64,000 bases of DNA from Chiua virens (Eukaryota > Basidiomycota > Agaricomycetes > Boletales > Boletaceae): contig JAHNUO010000003.1 of NCBI GenBank assembly GCA_019787685.1, positions 930,001 through 994,000 of the forward strand. The letters are read 5' to 3'. Below are positions 1 to 10,849 of the stretch, one piece after another; within the stretch, counting starts at the first letter, position 1; each line of letters opens with the position of its first letter. The notes below the pieces were generated by a model. The model was not told the origin of the DNA, searched no databases, and saw only the letters and a program-made list of their open reading frames with translations. Both the position numbers and the translations under genes were made by a program.

Positions 1-442
1 CATTCGCACTGCGTAGTTCACGAAGCAGCTTGGCCAGACTCTTCTCCGCTACTTCGGGTGGGACACGACCTCGCGTACCTTCATCGAGGCCGGCGGTATC
101 CCAAACATTGATCTTCTCGTCATGAAGAAATATGGAATACTGACGGCTCTGGAATGTGCATCCCAGGACACCATTGGAAGTTTGAGCAGTTTTGCGGCCA
201 GCCAACATGTTTATTAACGAGCTTTTTCCGACTCCACTGTCACCGAAGACCACCACATTACGAATTTTTGGAGACTGATGAAGATAGACATTGAATCAGC
301 TCCCGAACCAAGATGACCATGATACTGTCTGACCTCGGATCCGAGATTACAGCGCTTCAAACTAAATTGAACTTCAAGCTATGCGAGTATCGCTAACGCT
401 ACTCACCTTGGCAATCTGAGGTTCTGGTTCAATCGTGAACAT
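1..442 (-). CDS. P-loop GTPase, 5' part (AIG1/septin-like), runs off the left edge
   Basis: N-terminal part of a GTPase; the C-terminus lies before base 1. Exon 1 is 442-407 (12 codons, MFTIEPEPQIAK). A GT-AG intron at 406-275 joins in frame to exon 2, which starts at 274. Residues 23-30 form the G1 loop GDSGVGKS, and the G3 motif DTAG follows about 45 residues later, in WDTAGLDE. The start was chosen because the spliced N-terminus leads directly into the hydrophobic strand NVVVF before the P-loop, as in the paralogue at 1776-2708. The gene is divergent from that paralogue and belongs to a family with four members in the window. GTP binding is well supported by the motifs; the cellular role is unknown. 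The protein resembles TRAFAC GTPases of the GIMAP/AIG1 type, but G4 and G5 lie outside the window. Confidence 0.8.
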
Positions 443-1628
443 CGTGTCTTGGTGATGTGGTCGGGTGCTCTACATCGAGTGCGTCAGGTTGAAAGCGGAG
501 CAATTAATATCAGGAGCTACCATGGACACCCGATCGACACTTGTCCTTCCCGGAGTCTCGCCTACGAAGGTAGGACGTAGTCCCTTGTTAGAGATCTGCT
601 TGGAAGCGCACCGATGAGCCAAACTACATTGTTCCCCGAGAAACAAAGACCTACGCCTGAGGGTTCCCTACCGGATTCCATGTATTCGTTGCGAGGAAGG
701 TCGTGCTTCCAAGTTCTTCACGATGCTTGACGATAATACCTTTATAAATGGACCCGGAGCGAGGTTCGCTGGTGCGCCAAGAATTCAGGTCGTGCTCTCC
801 TTGAGCTCAAGGCAATTGCTGGGCTATGCCCTTGGACCCAAACCGCACCACGCTACGCCGCGACGACCATTCTGCTTCGTTCGATCAACGCGGCCAACTT
901 GTGAGTGAGGCACAGTGCCACGGCCATGTCAAACTATAGCAGCAAGGTTTGGAATGAGGCAGAGAAGCTGAACTCGCCGTATGCACGTTGCAGCGATCAA
1001 TGAAAATATGATAGGGTCCAAAGCAGTCCGACGGCCACTGCCGAGACTCGGACTCAGGCTGATAGTACTACTTAAGCGCTTCCTTGAACTTGACAGTCAT
1101 CTAGTCAAACCCCATTTCTCTATTGCATTACCGTCAGAAAAGCGGCTAGAGACAGCCGACAATTCGGAGATCACCACAATAGTGATCGGCATTGCAAGGT
1201 AGTACCGCTGGCAGTGATTGTAACCCTCACGTCTTCCTCGTTGTCCACTCCAACTTCGCATGACGTATGGGCGCTATTGAGTCGTGAAAAATCTCCTTAT
1301 TATATGATGGCTGGTGCCAGGAAAATCCGGTGAACACGCAGCATACTTCTACAGCCTCACGTTCATCACTCCGGGGGAAGCTTCCCAGGCCGAGGCTGAC
1401 CACGTATCATGCCAGCTTTGCGGTTCGTGGAATAAGACCCTGATACCTCTTGACTCGAAAGCTATCACGATGATCATTTCTATCCAGGAAAGACGCCCAT
1501 CAAATCTTGATAGCGGTTCATCTCGAATTCGAGAAGGACATCGCATTTCGTAGTGTCCTATATCCCTTGTTCACAGGAACCGGTCGAATCCCGGACCCGT
1601 TGGAGCGCACGGCGCGTGCAAGCCTCCT
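443..1628. other. Intergenic region between divergent GTPase genes
   Basis: About 1.2 kb lies between the start codons of two divergent GTPase genes. Short open frames are present, but none has a recognisable domain, codon bias or intron pattern. The segment must hold both promoters. The only element I can point to is the TATA-like box at its right end. Confidence 0.5.
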
Positions 1629-1636
1629 TATAAAAA
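1629..1636 (+). promoter_or_regulatory. TATA box upstream of the GTPase at 1776
   Basis: TATAAAAA lies 140 nt before the ATG at 1776. A start site about 30 nt downstream would give a 5' leader near 110 nt, reasonable for a fungus. This is a motif match only. Confidence 0.45.
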
Positions 1637-1775
1637 GCCTTCACTCGTGACGGTCGATTCCTCAGGATTGATTCAGACAAAGACCCACCACCTTGCATAC
1701 ACACCGTACATCCATTTACCCATCACTCTACTTGTCATCGACTTTGCCCTTGGTCACCTACTTCCTGAACCTGCC

Positions 1776-2708
1776 ATGAGGTCAGATAGTAGCACTTGTT
1801 CAAGTCCCACCACTTCCGAGCTTCCGAGCCGCCGTAACGTCTTGATCGTAGGCGACGTTGGCGTAGGCAAGAGTTCCCTCGTCAATCTTATCGCTGGCGA
1901 AGATCGCGCCAATACGTCGCATAACGCCAAAAGCTGCACGCTACATTCCCAGGAATACGTCGTGTCCTTGGATGGCGTCGAGTTTGCCCTTCATGACACG
2001 GCTGGCATGCACGAGGCCCGTGACACCATGAAGAAGACGGATTACCTAGACGCTGTTTACCAGGCGTACGCGCTCATTTCCAAACTCGAAAAGTTGGGTG
2101 GTGTCAATCTCCTCGTATTCTGCATGAAGGCGGGACGGATTTCTGTCACGACGCAGCAGACGTATAACTTGTTCGTGGAAGTGCTTTGTAACAGACAGGT
2201 CCCTGTCGTTATCGCCGTGACGCATTCGGAGGAATACGACTGCATGGAACAGTGGTGGGATGACAACGAGGGCGCTATCAAGGAATACGGACTCAGATCG
2301 CTCAACCATGCCTGCATCACAGGTACTCGAGGGTACAAAAACATATTCGCCGACAAGTACGAAGCGTCTAGGGGGGTCATCCGGAGGTTGCTTCTCGAAT
2401 ATAGCGGGCGGATCGTCTGGAAGGAAGAAAAGGCAAGTTGGGTAAAGCGGGTGGTGTTGCATATGCGCACTTGGTTATCTGCCCGCCGTACAAAGGTGTT
2501 TGATGGCAGTAACCTAAGACGGAAACTAGTAAAGCGGTGTGGGCTGTCAGTCGAGGATGCCGAGTGCGTCGCTTCGAAGATTGAGCAATCGCGGAGGTCG
2601 GCGGCTGGGGACACTCTAGAAGAGGAAAAGCCGTGGTTCGACGAGAAATTTGGATCGGAAGGCGCTGTTAGTTGCGTTTCGTTGCCAATAGTTCCTTATG
2701 CTCCATGA
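1776..2708 (+). CDS. P-loop GTPase (AIG1/septin-like family), 310 aa
   Basis: Single-exon gene. The ATG at 1776 is the first in-frame ATG; the open frame extends further upstream only through non-ATG codons. G1 is GDVGVGKS at residues 26-33, followed by SLVNLIAG. G3 is DTAG in HDTAGMHE. A hydrophobic strand (NLLVFCMK) precedes the region where TKxD or NKxD is expected; this family instead has VTHSE (THLE in paralogues). A conserved W pair (EQWW) and a G5-like CITGT follow. The C-terminal 100 residues are basic and charged with no recognised domain. A TATA box lies upstream. It is paralogous to the genes at 1-442, 32625-33371 and 52453-54852. GTPase identity is clear; the role is unknown. Confidence 0.88.
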   Translation: MRSDSSTCSSPTTSELPSRRNVLIVGDVGVGKSSLVNLIAGEDRANTSHNAKSCTLHSQEYVVSLDGVEFALHDTAGMHEARDTMKKTDYLDAVYQAYALISKLEKLGGVNLLVFCMKAGRISVTTQQTYNLFVEVLCNRQVPVVIAVTHSEEYDCMEQWWDDNEGAIKEYGLRSLNHACITGTRGYKNIFADKYEASRGVIRRLLLEYSGRIVWKEEKASWVKRVVLHMRTWLSARRTKVFDGSNLRRKLVKRCGLSVEDAECVASKIEQSRRSAAGDTLEEEKPWFDEKFGSEGAVSCVSLPIVPYAP

Positions 2709-2919
2709 TTATTAACTTGTACTGCCTCAGGCTACGCAAGCTATTGTAGTATGCGATCTAGGATTTACATACTCACCTTCGGTTGAGAGCTGTTCTACTA
2801 ATACTAATACCACTGGCCCAAAGATACGTTAAAATTTCGACCATTTTTCGAATGGCAACACAACTACTTGATAGTTCACAATCAAGGCTTTTGATTGCAG
2901 TCGAGGAAGTTGTGTATTA

Positions 2920-4865
2920 CTACGAGTCACCAGAGTCCACACCAGGACGTCCACATGTTCTCAAATAGTCAACATACTCGACCAAGAATTGCACCTGTTC
3001 CAGTGTTTCGATGGCTTTGACGCTTCTCCGTCTTCGTACCACCTCGATGACCCGCTCCACCAGTTGCAACGTATCTCGCCGCACCACTGTTTCGCTGTCC
3101 CACCGGAAGCTCTCTGACGGGGTGTCGTCGTGTTTGATCTCCAGCATGCTTGCAGAAGTGTCAGCGCTCGACGAAATGTCGGTCTCGATCCATCCGCAAA
3201 GTCCTAGTTTAAGCATCCAGCAGCACGCAAAAAGCCCGGCGCGACCAACCCCTCCTCGACAGTGCACTAACACAGAAATGCCCTGTAGTGTGTACCTTTG
3301 GATGATCCGATCTAGATCCGAGTCAAGAGATTTGGGAGAAAGTGGAGCCAGACCTTCTGGCAGGGGGATACTAGGAGCGTGGATGGTATCAGTGTTGCAC
3401 AATATGTGACTGGCGCATACCGTAGGACATCAAGGCCCTCCTGATGTGCTACTTGGCAGTATTCAAGCCATGAGGCACCTATCAAGAATTCGAGTTCCTC
3501 GTCGTCCAGACAACTTTGGTGTGCAATGAGATTATTGAACGTTGATGCAGGAAAATGAAGGAAATTTACCACACCACACATCGTGCCCCAAGCATTCTCA
3601 TACGTCGCAGATCGATATCGATATCTCTGCTGACCGCACTCCGCCCACGTAGAGGTCCATTCAATCGTACTTGGAGAAAGCAAGGACAAGATCTCAGGAA
3701 AAGGAATGTGGTCGACAGAAAGGACCTGACCTTTCTTGCCAGGGCAGGATGACAGAAGGAGGTTTCCTAACTTGACAAGTTTTTGATTGGCCGTGTCTTG
3801 TCGAGAGGGCGGTGCAGGAGATGACTTGGAAACTCGAAACTTGGAGATCTTGCTTGGGGGTGAAGGGGCTGTTGGTAGACGACTATACCAAATCAAGTCA
3901 GGCACGGACGCGAAAGGGTGGAACTGACGTGTAAGGAGAGAGTGGGTGTAAGGCGTATGTAGGGAGAGCAAGCATCGACGGAAGGCTGTTCTGGGCTTGA
4001 GACACCGCCTGAGTAGAGGAAAACGTAGAATGACGTGGCGCTGACTTGGCGGTGGCATCGGCGACATGCTCGGACGCTGGGTCTGAAATGTTGCGATTCT
4101 TAAGGTTGCGCTTGAGAGACAGAAAGATTGTTGAAGGAACTGGTAAGGGAGGTAAAGGGATTCTCGCGTTGAAGGCAGCATTGAGAGCGCCGGTGACAGA
4201 TGAACGGGGTTCATTTGATGATAGGCGTTTGTGCTGTGGAGAGAACGCAGCAGGTATGGAGGCCGAACGAAGAGTTGTGGTGGTAGACGAGTGTGCACGC
4301 GAGAGGTATAACTGAGGATGTCCAGCGATTAGGTCAAGGCAGTGGGGGAGATGGAGCTCAAACAAGACTGGAAAAGGCCTTTTACATGGCATTAGGTGAG
4401 ACGAGAGTGTAATGAGCGACTCCGGTGGTATAATCTGCGAGACACTGGAAATAGTGTTAGCGAAAAGTAAGTGGCAATAAGATTGGCTGACTTAATGGGG
4501 TGGCTTTCCGATGTCTTGACATGCGAGTGAGTATTGCCGCTAGGCCGACGTTGGACTGTAATGAACTCGGAGAGCGCGTCGGATAGTTCCTGCTCGAGCT
4601 CAGGGAGTGATATGGACTCTCCGGTAGCAAGTGCAGCGCGCTGTTTCACGGCGGGTATAAGGGGACTGGACCCTCTATCGGCGAGAGGGGTGGGGGCGGG
4701 ACAGGGCCACCAGAGAACCTGGTGTGCATATTTTTCCTGGCGCTCACGCAGACCGCGAACGAGATCGGGGAGATGCAAGGACAACGGTGTGTACAAGACA
4801 GGAGATCCTGTGCAAGAGTCGGTAGTAAGCCAGGATACACGGAATAGGACTACCTTGGTGGCCAT
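2920..4865 (-). CDS. Protein tyrosine / dual-specificity phosphatase, 600 aa
   Basis: Four exons (4865-4492, 4444-3929, 3882-3421, 3370-2920) joined by GT-AG introns of 47, 46 and 50 nt give one uninterrupted frame of 600 codons. The C-terminal third carries the phosphatase signature HCRGGVGRAG, with catalytic Cys and Arg, preceded by LQGISVLV. An upstream acidic loop could supply the general acid. The N-terminal 300 residues are Ser/Pro-rich and probably disordered or regulatory. The active site (one-residue-spaced GxGR, followed by CCWMLKLG) resembles the CDKN3/dual-specificity group more than classical PTPs. The gene is divergent from the chitin synthase, sharing 415 bp. It would remove phosphate from protein Tyr/Ser/Thr; the substrate is unknown. 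No frameshift is needed. Confidence 0.82.
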
Positions 4866-5280
4866 ATTTTAGACGACTGTATTCGCTCATATGGTGTTGT
4901 GATGCCAGCGGGGCGAGCTTCTACTATGTCAGTGGCATCAAAGTTATTGTAAGAAGTGATATGTACCTGTATAGTCCATTGGTCGTACGCCAGACATTTC
5001 TGAGGATCAGTCTGACCGTTGTCCGTTGCGGGTCTGTCGCGAACGACGTCAGACATGACCAGGAATGGCGGTCTCGCTGGGCAGCATCGCTTGGAGTGAT
5101 CGCGGGTGCAGTACTGTCTCACTTGTCAATATAGTACCAAATTGTATCTCCCTCACTTACCACCACCACCAACGTCGTCGTCGTCGTTCACAACGACTAG
5201 CACAACGACCAGCTGGACCAGCCATTCCTTTATTTTTTCCTGTCTTTTATTCCTAATCATTCCTTGTTGCATTAAGAACC
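4866..5280. promoter_or_regulatory. Divergent promoter region, phosphatase / chitin synthase
   Basis: 415 bp separate the two start codons. The chitin synthase side is pyrimidine-rich, with CCACCACC and GTCGTCGTC runs shortly before the ATG, a pattern common near fungal start sites. No convincing TATA box was seen. Confidence 0.4.
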
Positions 5281-8200
5281 ATGTCTCGCCAAGTTCGTCT
5301 CCCTCCCCAGCCAGCTCGTCCGGACAACATTCCACCAACTTCGCGGCCAACCATCGCTGGCGGTACCACCATTCGTCGTGCAAAGACCCTCACTCGCCCG
5401 GAGCGTAGTGTTGCACCCGTTCCCCTCATTAACCCCCCGTCTTCCCTCGCACCAATCGCATCAGGTTGGATACCTGGCTCTGGCATCGGCACTGGGTTCG
5501 ATCCATGGCGTCTCTTTTCTCGCATCGTCACCTTCTGGGCCCCTTCCTGTCTCCTTACCTCTGTCGGTGGGTTTCAGGACAAGAACGTCATCCAGGCTTG
5601 GAGGGAGAAGATCGCTCTTTGCTTCATCATCCTCTGTCTTTGCCTTGGCGTCGCCTTTATCACCGTTGGTACACAAAAAGTTCTCTGTCCATCAACGTCT
5701 AGCACCACTTCCGCTCGCTACACCACCCTCGGTTCCGTTGCCGGTACACTCAGTGTACAGGGTATTGTTTTTAACGTGACCGCCGCACAGAGCCCGCTCG
5801 GGGTCGATCTAGAGTCGCTCACCCAACAAGAACCTGCCCAGGATATCACTCCATACTTTACCCGCACCGCGTCACATTATACTGCCTGCAGTGGTCTCTC
5901 CTTCCACGCCGCAACAGACAATCCATGTTCTCTTACCACACCTTGTCCTCTCGGCCCTCTCAATGCTTCTTCTACTTTCACGCAGCTCAACATGCAGCAG
6001 ACGTCCCAGCTTCTTGGCTATGACTGGAGCCAGGTTGCTATCCTGTCCAACTATTTAGTCATTGATGGCACCGTCCTCAACATGAATCCCTACATACAAC
6101 TACACCCCAATCCCATCCCTTCTGACCCTGTCGATCTTGCCATTCGCACTATTTTTCTTCAGCCAAACAACACCGGTGGAAAAGATGCTACCATGCTGTT
6201 CTACAACAATGTCGCCACCAAATCTGCAGTTCCTTGTCTTACTTCGAGATACCTTGCCGGCAACATAGACAAAATCACACCAGGCTGTTTCGTGTCGTCA
6301 CTATTCCTTTATGTCGGTCTCATCGTCATTCTCAGTCTCGTCCTCGTACGATTTGCGATGGCATGCGTGTTTAACTGGTTCCTCTCCGCCAGGTTAGCTG
6401 GTCCTCCTGATAGTTCCGACCTCAATCGTTCGGCTATTAGTCCTGCAGTCATGCCAGAAGGTGCTAATATCTCCGTCGACAACAGAACTGGCATGGCTCC
6501 TTGGGCGGGTCCCGATGGGTCAAGGAAAACTGCAACGCTCCGCAAGAATCCGCGAGGTCATACTACCGTACCATTTTCTCCTCAGGAACCGAGTCAGGTC
6601 ATGAGCTTGGCTCAAATAGGGGCCGAACTCTTTGCGGTGTGTTTGGTGACATGCTATTCCGAGGGTGAAGAATCCATGCGGTCGACGCTTGATTCGCTCT
6701 CTCAGACCGCATATTCCGACCACCGAAAACTTCTTCTTGTCGTTGCCGATGGAATGATCACTGGAGCCGGAGAGAAGAGAAGCACACCAGATATATGCGT
6801 TCAGCCTACTGGAAGCAGACCCACGTTTCGGGAACCCCGTACCTATGAGTTACCTCGCCGTTGGATCTGGGACCAAGAGAGAGAATCGTGCATTGGTTTA
6901 CGCGGGACATTACAGTATGTCTTTCGCTCTGGTGAACTGTTGCTTCGTATGACGTCACAAAATTTCATTACGCAGCTTGTGCGGGTCGCCGCACGCCCAC
7001 GTTGATAATAGTCAAGTGTGGAACAGAAGCCGAGTCAGGGAGACAAGAAACCTGGCAATCGTGGCAAACGCGATAGTCAACTCATCCTGATGAACTTCTT
7101 TTCTCGAGTCACCTATAACGATCGTATGACTCCCCTCGACTTCGACATGTTTCGTAAAATCCACGTTCTCATGGGTGTAACACCTGATTTTTTTGAAGTC
7201 TGCTTGATGGTATGACAGTCTCGCTTGCTGCTGGTGCTCTAGCGAAAGCTCATATTCGACAGGTCGACGCAGATACTAAGGTGTTTCCTGACTCCCTCAA
7301 AGCCTTGGTAAACTGCATGCACCACGATCAAATGATCATGGGTGTTTGTGGAGAAACTCGGATAGCCAATAAACGACAATCATGGGTAACAGGCCATCCA
7401 GGTGTTCGAATATTTCATCTCCCATCATCTCGCCAAGGGGTTCGAATCCGTATTTGGAGGTGTTTCATGCCTTCCAGGCTGTTTCTCCATGTTCCGATTG
7501 AAAGCCCGTCGGAACAGTGGTGATGATTGGATACCTCTGATCATCAAACCGGAAATTGTACGCGAGTACAGCCAAAGCGAGGTTACGACTCTACACCAGA
7601 AAAACCTTTTGTTGTTGGGTGAAGATCGTTTTTTGACGACTATTCTCATCCGCACGTTTCCAAACCGTAAAATGATGTTTCTTCCGCAAGCTCGCTGCCG
7701 TACTGTCGTTCCAGACACGTTCGCCGTCCTTCTATCTCAGCGGCGCCGCTGGATCAATTCGACCATCCATAATCTTATGGAGCTTGTCCTCGTCCGTAAC
7801 CTCTGTGGTACATTCTGTTTCAGCATGCAGTTTGTTGTATTCATGGATCTCCTTGGCACGGTCGTCCTTCCAATAGCTATTGGGTTGACCTACATGCTCA
7901 TTGTCAGCATGATCTTAAACCCTCCCAACAACTTTGAAGAGGCTATTCCGTTGACATTGCTAGCCGCTGTACTTGGTCTTCCTGCTGTCTTGATTTTGAT
8001 CACGACAGGGAAGATCGTGTATGTGTCTTGGATGTTGATATACCTTATTGCGCTGCCCATTTGGAATTTCGTCTTACCTGTTTATGCATTCTGGCACTTT
8101 GATGACTTTTCGTGGGGAGGGACGAGGTTGGTTTGGTCCCTAGTACAAACTTGTTGCTGCACACCGCTGACTATATGAAACAGAAAGGTGGAAGGAGAGG

Positions 8201-8853
8201 CGAAAGGCGATTCCCATGGAACCGGTCATGGCACTGTTGGTGGGTTGACTGTACCACTTCGCCGTTGGGAAGACTGGGAACGATCGAGACTGCGCAAGTT
8301 GAAACGAGAAGCACGGCGAAGAAAAGATATGGAACGTTTGCATCCAGGCGGCTTCGTCACCGGCGAGAATGATCTATTGAGTGTACAAGGAGGAAGTCAA
8401 TACGATGGTTCCGACACATACTCTGTGACTTCCTCGGAGGAAGACCAATGGGGCCAACAAGTAGGAGCATACAACGAAACCAGTACGCATTACCCTTCGC
8501 CGCCTGTGGGTCTTTACGCGGGTCGAGAAGGGTCGATGGTTGGCGATGCGATGCTGGATGCAATGCTGGATGCTGGGTTCGACGACGACTCCCCAAGCCA
8601 GTCCCCCGCACGTACGCCCATTTCCTCGCCATTCGCGCCACGTTATCAGCTCTCCGACAACCCATCGCAACAACATCTGATGCAGACGGGCTACGGCGCT
8701 ATGTCACGCTCCGAGTCTCTTTCAAGTTCTCAAACGCCCTCGACTTCATCCTTTTCCCTTTCTCCCCATCACCGGGATGTACACGACTATGACCAACGAC
8801 CGAAAGACGCTTACGGACCTCTTGGACCGTTAGACCCAGGAGAGAAGTTTTAA
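5281..8853 (+). CDS. Chitin synthase, class IV type, about 1,132 aa (three consensus frameshifts)
   Basis: Polymerises UDP-GlcNAc into chitin at the plasma membrane. The N-terminus has two membrane segments (near residues 115-135 and 340-365) flanking an extracytoplasmic region with N-glycosylation sites. The catalytic core follows: [16 protein letters not shown], the donor-site DAD in [20 protein letters not shown], and the hallmark QRRRW in [11 protein letters not shown], then several C-terminal membrane helices and a Ser-rich tail. Introns lie at 6915-6975, 7210-7262 and 8127-8183. Three one-base frameshifts break the core, at 6801/6802, 7040/7041 and 7391/7392. Removing one base at each gives exactly 1,133 codons and restores conserved sequence, and each pair is a synonymous alternative (gtT/C, ggG/A, acA/G). 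A consensus artefact is therefore more likely than a pseudogene. Class IV is inferred from the long N-terminal domain. Confidence 0.9.
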
Positions 8854-9103
8854 ACAGACTCGATCATACGCACTTTTCAATCTTCGTTGATATCCCATGC
8901 GCCGATATCCGTTCAAGGATAGCGCTCATATACTAGTCCTTAGTAAGATTCCATCTCTTGTTGTACAATCCTTTATGGACCTTTGTCGCTTCAGTTGGTT
9001 TGAATGACAGATTGGATGCCTAGATGGATAATTCAAGTTTTTACGCCGTCATTTCATTTCATTCCGCCGTGCGTCTATTCAAGCAAATGTAGATAGTATA
9101 GTA

Positions 9104-10794
9104 CTACACTGGTTGGTCGTGTCGTACCGTCCTGGCCAAGTAACAGCACAAAAAGACTAGCTGCCCGTCATCATCTAGCCCTTGCTCTGGGGGTTCTGGA
9201 TCATGTCCCCGCTTCTTCCCCTGAACGTCCTCAACTGGTCCCGCCGCAGACTCTCCATGATCACCATCCCCAACGGAGACACTGCGGCCTGATTTGGTCG
9301 ATAACCCCTGTACAAACGAGGATCAAGATCAATCCTGTAAGGGATTCGGACGGACTTGCCTGCACGAGGCGCTGAAAGCGAGACCTCAAGCGACCGCTTG
9401 GGATATCTGATCGTTCTGTAGGGTCCACGCGCGTGTGCTTTCTACGCTTTTTCCAGAGAGCTTTGATGACGGTGGATTCTATCCGTCTGTGTACCGTGGG
9501 GGGAGGTTCCGTTTGGATTTGCTGGTCTCGTTTGATAATAGGCGTCCCCAATCGCGGAGAGGGTGGACGAGGCGATGAGCAGGACCGCTCGGACCTTGGC
9601 AGCTGTGATGTGGGATGTCAGTGCGAGGAAATAAGGGGTAGGTAGGTAGACTGACTTCGAGGATGGAACCCAGCAGGCTGTTTGGGGAGGGCGGGAGCGG
9701 TATCATGGCTGGTGGGAGGGCGGTGACTTCGGGCTTCAAGTCTACAGGGGGCTGCAAACATGTCAGGACGGTGTGCGACGCGAGGGAAAGGTCGACTTAC
9801 CAGAGGGGCAGGGTCTATTTTGTTCAGTGGTGGAGGCGCATCTGGTGATGGGCGGCGAATTACGTCGGCGTCCCAAATCCATATCCGAAAGTCACAACAC
9901 CCGCCTATGAGATAGCGCCCATCAGGACGAGAATGCAACGCAGGAGACATCGTTGGCGTGGCGGAGGAGTGGACCGGAAGTTTGACGCGTGTCGAGGTTC
10001 CAAATTTGCATGACAATGTGAGGGCCGGCGGTGGCGAGATAAGCGCCGTCTGGGGATATAGCGATGGAGGTGATGATGTTTGCATGGGATTTCATAGGTT
10101 CGCCGACCTGTTCACCGGTGATGACATCCCAAACGCGTATTGTGCCGTCGTCGGAGGCGGTGACGAGTTGTCGACCGTCGGGGGTGTAGACGACACATCT
10201 CACGTCGTTCTCATGGCCCTCCATAGGGCCGAGGAGCATCTGGCCGATGTCAGCGTCACAGATGCGGACAGTCTTGTCGTTCGCCACACTTGCGATTTCG
10301 AGACCATCGGGGGAGTACGTGATGGCATAAAGATTGCCATTGTGAGAGCGAAAAGGGCCACCGACCAAATCACCCGTATCTGTGTCCCATATGCGTATGG
10401 TGTTATCGCCGGTGGTGGCGATTCGTCGCCCGTTGGGCGAGAAAGTGACGCACCAGAGGCCAGAGACATGTCCCTCGAGGGGGTCATAAGCGAGCTGGCC
10501 ACTCGAGACGATCCAGACGCGCAAGGTTCTGTCCTCTGCGACGCTGGCGATTTTGTCGCCGTCTGGGGAGACTGCGACGGAGCGAACGACGTCGGTATGA
10601 CCTGTGAGGGGGTCTCTTGTTTGCAAGCCCAAGTTCAAGTCCCATATTCGAACGGAGTTGTCCCAAGACGAGCTTGCGACGTGAATGTTATCTGGGAAGA
10701 ACGCGACGCATCTGACGGTGTCTGAGTGTCCTGTGAGGGTTTTTATTGGGCGTACGTGGTCTGGTCTACGAAGACGCGCAACCGAGGAAAGCAT
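9104..10794 (-). CDS. WD40-repeat protein, about 511 aa
   Basis: Seven WD40 repeats fill the first 320 residues, each with a GH or SH, SPDG and WD/WN-type ending (for example TGHSDTVRCVAFFPD and DNSVRIWDL), enough for one seven-bladed propeller. The tail is Pro-rich, then basic (KKRRKH). My exon model is 10794-9801, 9751-9656, 9602-9360 and 9307-9104; the last intron uses a GC donor (GCAAGT). One extra base at 9927/9928 (tcG/T before cct) must be removed to restore AFSPDGRYL, after which the length is 512 codons. The tail exons are not conserved, so the end is less certain than the propeller. The start lies 55 bp from the start of the divergent DOCK gene. WD40 propellers are scaffolds; no partner can be named. 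Confidence 0.8.
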
Positions 10795-10849
10795 CTAGTC
10801 AAAGTAAACGTGGGAGCAGTAGTACCAACTTGCTCACCCGACAACGACC
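10795..10849. promoter_or_regulatory. Ultra-short bidirectional promoter, WD40 / DOCK
   Basis: Only 55 bp separate the ATG of the WD40 gene (10794, minus) and that of the DOCK gene (10850, plus). No TATA box is present. If both starts are right, the 5' leaders and core promoters must overlap the opposite gene. Confidence 0.4.

Noticed and set aside
2046..2614. Minus-strand open frames opposite the 1776 GTPase
   Set aside because: No domain, and the plus strand encodes a clear GTPase over the same bases.
9958..10725. Long plus-strand frame opposite the WD40 gene
   Set aside because: It is the antisense shadow of the WD40 repeats; the minus strand carries the recognisable propeller.
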